Assembly: GCA_028866445.1 (NCBI GenBank)
Contig: JAGWIE010000028.1
Span: 1 to 10,310 of the forward strand
Source: Rhodospirillales bacterium
GTDB lineage: Bacteria; Pseudomonadota; Alphaproteobacteria; Acetobacterales; Acetobacteraceae
Reading direction: 5' to 3'
Length of the DNA stretch: 10,310 nucleotides
Shown here one piece after another: positions 6,510 through 10,310 of this stretch (positions are counted from its first letter, which is position 1; each line of letters opens with the position of its first letter). The notes beneath the pieces are model-generated. The model was given only the letters and a program-made list of their open reading frames with translations. It was not told the origin of the DNA and did no database searches. The position numbers and the translations under genes were made by a program.

Positions 6510-7259
6510 ATGAAATTGCTGGTCGCCGTGAAACGGGTGGTCGATTATAACGTCAAGGTTCGCGTGAAACCGGATCATTCCGGGGTTGAGACCGCTGGCG
6601 TTAAAATGTCGATGAATCCGTTCGATGAAATCGCCGTTGAAGAAGCCGTGCGCCTGAAGGAAAAGGGCATTGCGAGCGAGATTATCGCCATCTCCATCGG
6701 CGTGACCCAGGCGCAGGAAACCATCCGCACCGCTTTGGCCATGGGAGCCGACCGTGGCATTCTGGTGGAAACCGATGCCGTGGTTGAACCGCTGGCGGTG
6801 GCAAAAATTCTGAAGGAAGTGGCGCTGAAGGAAGGCGTTGGCGCGGTGATCCTCGGCAAGCAGGCCATTGATGATGACATGAACGCCACCGGCCAGATGC
6901 TGGCAGCATTGCTCGGCTGGCCGCAGGGTACTTTTGCCTCCAAGGTGGAAATCGCCGATGGCAGCGCCAGTGTTACCCGCGAAGTGGATGGCGGGCTGGA
7001 AACGGTGAAGCTGACCTTGCCCGCTGTCATCACCGCTGATCTGCGTTTGAACGAGCCACGTTATGCCTCGCTGCCCAACATCATGAAGGCACGCAAGAAA
7101 GAAATCGCAATGCTCAAGCCCGTTGATCTGAACGTGGATATCACGCCGCGTTTGACAATTGTGAGCGTTGCAGAGCCGCCGGTGCGTAAATCCGGCGTGA
7201 AGGTGGCGGATGTGGCCACCCTTGTGGACAAGTTACGCAACGAAGCGAAGGTGATCTGA
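6510..7259 (+). CDS. etfB: Electron transfer flavoprotein subunit beta
   Basis: A 249-residue ETF beta subunit, the AMP-binding partner that, with EtfA, carries electrons from acyl-CoA and other flavin dehydrogenases to ETF:ubiquinone oxidoreductase. It shows the N-terminal MKLLVAVKRVVDYNVKVRVK, the nucleotide-binding core around VILGKQAIDDD (113-123), and the family signature VTREVDGGLETVKLTLPAVI (155-174). After that comes the dehydrogenase-recognition loop region DLRLNEPRYASLPNIMKARK (177-196), whose Leu188 sits where the docking leucine is expected. An AGAGG ribosome-binding site (6496-6500) is 9 bases before the ATG. The promoter is presumably in 6423-6509, but no clear -35/-10 pair can be named there. 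That gap also has a weak 4-bp inverted repeat, CCCC (6476-6479) with GGGG (6486-6489). It lies 3 bp before etfA. No ETF-QO or acyl-CoA dehydrogenase gene is adjacent. Confidence 0.97.
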   Translation: MKLLVAVKRVVDYNVKVRVKPDHSGVETAGVKMSMNPFDEIAVEEAVRLKEKGIASEIIAISIGVTQAQETIRTALAMGADRGILVETDAVVEPLAVAKILKEVALKEGVGAVILGKQAIDDDMNATGQMLAALLGWPQGTFASKVEIADGSASVTREVDGGLETVKLTLPAVITADLRLNEPRYASLPNIMKARKKEIAMLKPVDLNVDITPRLTIVSVAEPPVRKSGVKVADVATLVDKLRNEAKVI

Positions 7260-7262
7260 CCC

Positions 7263-8192
7263 ATGGCCTCTTTGGTTGTTCTGGATTTCGACGCCGAGGG
7301 CATCAAGCAGCCTTCGCGCTCTGCCATTGCCGCGGCGGCCAAGCTGGGCGAGGTGCATGCGCTGGTGGCGGGCCAAGGCGTTGGCGCGGTTGCCGAGGCC
7401 GCCACGAAAATTTCCGGTGTGGCTAAGGTTTTGGTGGCGGATGATGCTGCTTACGCCCACCATCTGGCTGAACCAATGGCGGCGTTGATTGTTTCGCTTG
7501 CTGGCAATTACAGCCATATTCTTCAGGCCGCCACGGCATCAGGCAAGAACGTGCTGCCGCGCGTGGCGGCGTTGCTGGATGTGCAGCCGATCTCCGATAT
7601 TTCCGAAGTGGTGGATGCTGATACTTTCGTACGCCCGATTTACGCGGGCAACGCGCTGGCTACGGTAAAATCCTCAGATGCCAAGAAAATCATCACCGTC
7701 CGCGCCGCATCGTTCGACCCGGTGGCCGCCGAAGGTGGTACGGCTGCTATCGAAAATGTGGCCACCACCGCGAATGATGGAAAATCGGCTTATCTGGGCG
7801 AGGAACTTTCAAAGTCCGAACGCCCGGAACTGACCGCGGCGCGCGTGATCATCTCCGGCGGGCGCGGAATGCAGAATGGCGAGAACTTTACCAAGCTGAT
7901 TGAGCCGATTGCAGATAAGCTTGGCGCTGCTGTTGGCGCTTCCCGCGCAGCGGTGGATGCTGGCTTCGTGCCGAATGATTACCAGGTGGGCCAGACCGGC
8001 AAGATTGTCGCACCTGAGCTTTACATCGCCGTTGGCATTTCAGGTGCCATCCAGCATCTGGCGGGCATGAAAGATTCGAAGGTTATCGTCGCCATCAACA
8101 AGGATGAAGACGCGCCGATTTTCCAAATTGCCGATTACGGCCTGGTGGGCGATTTGTTTACCGTGCTTCCTGAGCTGGCGAAGGCGCTTTAG
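7263..8192 (+). CDS. etfA: Electron transfer flavoprotein subunit alpha
   Basis: A 309-residue ETF alpha subunit, the FAD-carrying half of the heterodimer. The N-terminal domain (1 to about 185) has the usual ASLVVLDFD start. The C-terminal FAD-binding domain is fully conserved: SGGRGM (198-203), GASRAAVDAG (225-234), QVGQTGKIVAPELYIAVGIS (241-260) followed by GAIQHLAGM (261-269), and NKDEDAPIFQIADYGLVGDL (279-298). These residues fit the ordinary, non-bifurcating ETF used in respiration, though bifurcation cannot be excluded from sequence alone. The ATG at 7263 is 3 bp after the etfB stop, with AAGGTG (7248-7253) inside etfB as ribosome-binding site. The last 35 bp overlap the convergent efflux gene, so no free intergenic terminator exists. 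Confidence 0.97.
   Translation: MASLVVLDFDAEGIKQPSRSAIAAAAKLGEVHALVAGQGVGAVAEAATKISGVAKVLVADDAAYAHHLAEPMAALIVSLAGNYSHILQAATASGKNVLPRVAALLDVQPISDISEVVDADTFVRPIYAGNALATVKSSDAKKIITVRAASFDPVAAEGGTAAIENVATTANDGKSAYLGEELSKSERPELTAARVIISGGRGMQNGENFTKLIEPIADKLGAAVGASRAAVDAGFVPNDYQVGQTGKIVAPELYIAVGISGAIQHLAGMKDSKVIVAINKDEDAPIFQIADYGLVGDLFTVLPELAKAL
8158..8192. other. Tail-to-tail coding overlap between etfA and the emrB-like gene
   Basis: etfA stops with TAG at 8190-8192 on the plus strand. The opposing transporter stops with TAA read from the complement of 8158-8160. The 35 shared bases encode ETF residues near the C-terminus (LPELAKAL) and the Pro/Ala-rich C-terminal tail of the transporter (AKAPSPAQEAR). 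The transporter tail is low in complexity and lies after the last membrane helix, so it probably arose by loss of an earlier stop. Confidence 0.9.
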
Positions 8193-9723
8193 CGGGAGAT
8201 GATGCTGGTGCCGCTGCCCGCTGTGGGCCGCGCATCAGCAGCAAGCACAACGCTGCTGGCATAGTGGCCAGAAACATGAATTTATAATCGTCCATATAGG
8301 CGATGATCTGCGCCTGGGTGGTAACAAGTGAGTCCAATTGCGCGGCACCGCTTTTCGTGGCCGGGTTCCACATGCGGCTAACGGCCCCACCCGCCTGCAA
8401 CACGCGCGAGAATGGCGTGATATGCGCCATAATATTGGCATGCACGTAAATCGTCATGCGCGACAGCAGCGCCGAGGTTACTGAAATGCCAATGGCGCTG
8501 CCCACATTACGCAGCAGGCTGAGCAAGGCCGTGCCCTGGGTGCGCAAGGCTGGTGCCAGTGTGTAGAATGCTGCCACCTGCAACGGCACAAACACGAAAC
8601 CAAGCCCCGTGCCCTGCACAACGATGGTGGTGATCATGTAAGATTCGCCAACATCCGGCGTCCAGCCTTCCTGCATGTAAAGCGAAAGCCCGAGCAGAAT
8701 ATAGCCAAACAGCATCAGCAATCTGGGATCCACCCTGTTGGTGAGCCGCCCCGCCACCAGCATGGCGAACATGGTGCCAAGCCCCCGCGGCGCCATAACC
8801 AACCCCGCCGTGGCCACCGGATAATTATCGAGATTTTCAAGATACGGCGCGAGCAGCGCCGAGGACGCCAGCAGCACCATGCCGACTAGAAACATGGTGA
8901 TAAGCCCCGCGGCAAAATTACGATCCGCGAATATTTCGCGCGGAATGAATGTGCGGCTTGCGGTAAACATGTGCACGATGAAGAGATAAAAACCGAGCCC
9001 AGCCAGCACGAAAGAGGCGATGATGGTATCAGAACTCAGCCAGTCGAGCTGCTCGCCTCGATCCAGCGCCAATTGCAGCGCGCCGAGCCCGAGGGAGAGC
9101 ACGGCAAAACCTGTCCAGTCGAACCCACCTGGCGTTTGGCGAGGCTTACCGCCGGGCATCAGCAACGCCAACCCCGCCACCGCCGCGATGCCGAACGGCA
9201 GATTGACGAAGAACACGTAGCGCCAGTTGAAATCCTCGGTGAGGTAGCCGCCCAAGGTCGGCCCCAGAATTGGCCCCACCATCACCCCCATGCCCCAGAT
9301 GGACATGGCAGCACCGCGCTGCTCAACCGGGTAGATGTTCAGCATGGTCGATTGCGAAAGCGGCACCAAAGCCGCACCAAACGCGCCTTGCAGCAAGCGG
9401 TAGAGCACCATCTCGGTCAGGCTCTGGGCAATGCCACACAGCATGGATGTTGCGGTGAACCCAACAAGGCAGACGATGAAAAGCTGCTTTGTGCCAAAAC
9501 GCGCCGCCAGCCAGCCGACCGGCGCTGTCATAATCGCGGCGGTAACCACATAAGAGGTCAGCACCCAGGTGATCTGATCGTAAGAAGCAGAGAGGGACCC
9601 CTGCATGTAAGGCAGCGCCACATTGGCGATGGTGGAGTCCAGCGCCTGCATCAGCGTCGCGATCATCAGGCAGACGGTGATGATGCCTCTGTTGGGAACT
9701 TCCGTTGCTGCATCTTCGGCCAT
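8158..9723 (-). CDS. EmrB/QacA-type (DHA2) multidrug efflux MFS transporter
   Basis: A 521-residue major facilitator of the DHA2 drug:H+ antiporter family, whose members have 14 membrane helices; many hydrophobic segments are visible. Diagnostic motifs: LDSTIANVALP in helix 1 (29-38, motif D1-like), the loop motif A variant GWLAARFGTK (70-79), the LYRLLQGAFGAALVP region (107-121), and motif C GMGVMVGPILGPTLGG (144-159), typical of exporters. The following NWRYVFFVNLPFG (166-178) is characteristic of the EmrB group. It would work in the inner membrane with the adjacent membrane-fusion protein and an outer-membrane channel to expel hydrophobic compounds; the actual substrates are unknown. The ATG overlaps the upstream gene stop (TAATG), and no good ribosome-binding site precedes it (CGGACCTGTTC-type sequence), so translation probably depends on coupling. 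The C-terminal tail (RAAAPASSPAKAPSPAQEAR) is Pro/Ala rich and overlaps etfA. Confidence 0.93.
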   Translation of the reverse strand: MAEDAATEVPNRGIITVCLMIATLMQALDSTIANVALPYMQGSLSASYDQITWVLTSYVVTAAIMTAPVGWLAARFGTKQLFIVCLVGFTATSMLCGIAQSLTEMVLYRLLQGAFGAALVPLSQSTMLNIYPVEQRGAAMSIWGMGVMVGPILGPTLGGYLTEDFNWRYVFFVNLPFGIAAVAGLALLMPGGKPRQTPGGFDWTGFAVLSLGLGALQLALDRGEQLDWLSSDTIIASFVLAGLGFYLFIVHMFTASRTFIPREIFADRNFAAGLITMFLVGMVLLASSALLAPYLENLDNYPVATAGLVMAPRGLGTMFAMLVAGRLTNRVDPRLLMLFGYILLGLSLYMQEGWTPDVGESYMITTIVVQGTGLGFVFVPLQVAAFYTLAPALRTQGTALLSLLRNVGSAIGISVTSALLSRMTIYVHANIMAHITPFSRVLQAGGAVSRMWNPATKSGAAQLDSLVTTQAQIIAYMDDYKFMFLATMPAALCLLLMRGPQRAAAPASSPAKAPSPAQEAR

Positions 9724-10310
9724 TAGAACAGGTCCGAGAGATGCCGGTGATGATTCGTGTCGATGGAAACTTCCGTGCTCATTCCAGCACGCAACGGTAA
9801 ATCATTGGGTCCGGAGAGAATTTTAATCCGCACCGGAATGCGCTGTACCACTTTTACCCAGTTGCCGGAGGAATTCTGAGCAGGCAGCACCGAGAATTCA
9901 GAACCGGAAACCGGGGCGATGCTCTCCACCTCGCCCTTCCAGCTTTGGCCGGGATAGGTATCAACGGTGATGTTGACGCTTTGGCCAGTCCGCACCCAGG
10001 TGAGCTGGTCTTCCTTTGGCTGGGCGGTGACATACACGTCACTGTCCGACACCAGCCCGAAAGCCGCGGTGCCAGCGGGCAGCAACATGCCGGGCTGCAA
10101 TTGCTCAACCTGGGTAACATAACCTGAAAACGGTGCGTTCACCACGCTGTGGCTCTGGTTGAGCAAAGCCTGGTTGAGATTGGCCAAGGCGCTTAAATAT
10201 TCCGGGGTTTTTGTGGGGTCGATATCCGGGTCGCCGCTCAGCTTTGCCAATTGCTGCCCGGCGGCGGCTTGCATCTGCGCCAGCTTGGCCTGGTCGCCCT
10301 GAAGGGTAAA
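9723..10310 (-). CDS. EmrA/HlyD-family membrane-fusion protein, 5'-truncated by the window
   Basis: The 195 C-terminal residues are present; the reading frame is open to the right edge (first visible residues FTLQGDQAKLAQMQ), so the N-terminal membrane anchor and first hairpin half lie outside. Visible parts are the end of the alpha-helical hairpin (LAKLSGDPD, then YLSALANLNQALLNQ), the lipoyl-like half motif SVVNAPFSGYVTQVEQLQPG, the beta-barrel (VYVTAQPKEDQLTWVRTGQS, then VNITVDTYPGQSWKGEVESI), and the membrane-proximal part ending HRHLSDLF. This order is typical of EmrA periplasmic adaptors, which link an EmrB-type transporter to a TolC-like channel. The stop overlaps the transporter ATG by one base (TAATG), marking an emrAB-type operon. 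A regulator, often MarR or TetR type, or a TolC-like gene might follow upstream, but none is visible here. Confidence 0.92.
   Translation of the reverse strand, partial: FTLQGDQAKLAQMQAAAGQQLAKLSGDPDIDPTKTPEYLSALANLNQALLNQSHSVVNAPFSGYVTQVEQLQPGMLLPAGTAAFGLVSDSDVYVTAQPKEDQLTWVRTGQSVNITVDTYPGQSWKGEVESIAPVSGSEFSVLPAQNSSGNWVKVVQRIPVRIKILSGPNDLPLRAGMSTEVSIDTNHHRHLSDLF

Noticed and set aside
8971..9726. 251-codon plus-strand open frame opposite the efflux transporter
   Set aside because: Composition rich in His, Gln and Arg, no recognisable domain, and exactly antisense to a conserved membrane protein.
1..10310. A defence system, mobile element or other new multigene system
   Set aside because: No integrase, transposase, nuclease, toxin-antitoxin, CRISPR repeat, tRNA or terminal repeat was seen; nearly every gene belongs to a known metabolic or transport family.

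Overview
This is a gene-dense, GC-rich chromosomal window. Gene content and codon use suggest an alphaproteobacterium, and the Rhodospirillales/Acetobacteraceae side is a guess from general resemblance, not a measured assignment. No RNA gene, insertion sequence, phage gene or CRISPR array is visible. The genes are almost all recognisable metabolic or transport families, so the window reads mainly as core genome.

Left block (1-2914, minus strand): a sulfate-activation operon, cysD-cysNC-cysQ. CysD plus the CysN half of a fused CysNC makes adenosine phosphosulfate (APS). The CysC half phosphorylates it to PAPS. CysQ, of which only the first 29 codons are present, would recycle PAP. The genes are joined by TGATG and ATGA stop/start overlaps, so translation is probably coupled.

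Divergent control region (2915-3166): about 250 bp between cysD and the next gene. It holds an AT-rich core with nested inverted repeats (3054-3083) and a near-perfect hairpin or dyad in the cysD leader (2939-2959).

Middle block (3167-6422, plus strand): a pteridine-reductase-like short-chain dehydrogenase; a lipoprotein of the gamma-glutamyltransferase fold that has lost most of its catalytic residues; and a class I/II PLP aminotransferase. They are closely spaced and may be one transcription unit. The degenerate lipoprotein is the most unusual gene here.

Right block: etfB-etfA (6510-8192, plus strand), the two subunits of electron transfer flavoprotein. Convergent to it, on the minus strand, is an EmrA/EmrB-type multidrug efflux pair: a DHA2-family 14-helix transporter and a membrane-fusion protein cut off by the window end. 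etfA and emrB overlap tail-to-tail by 35 bp, leaving no room for an intergenic terminator.
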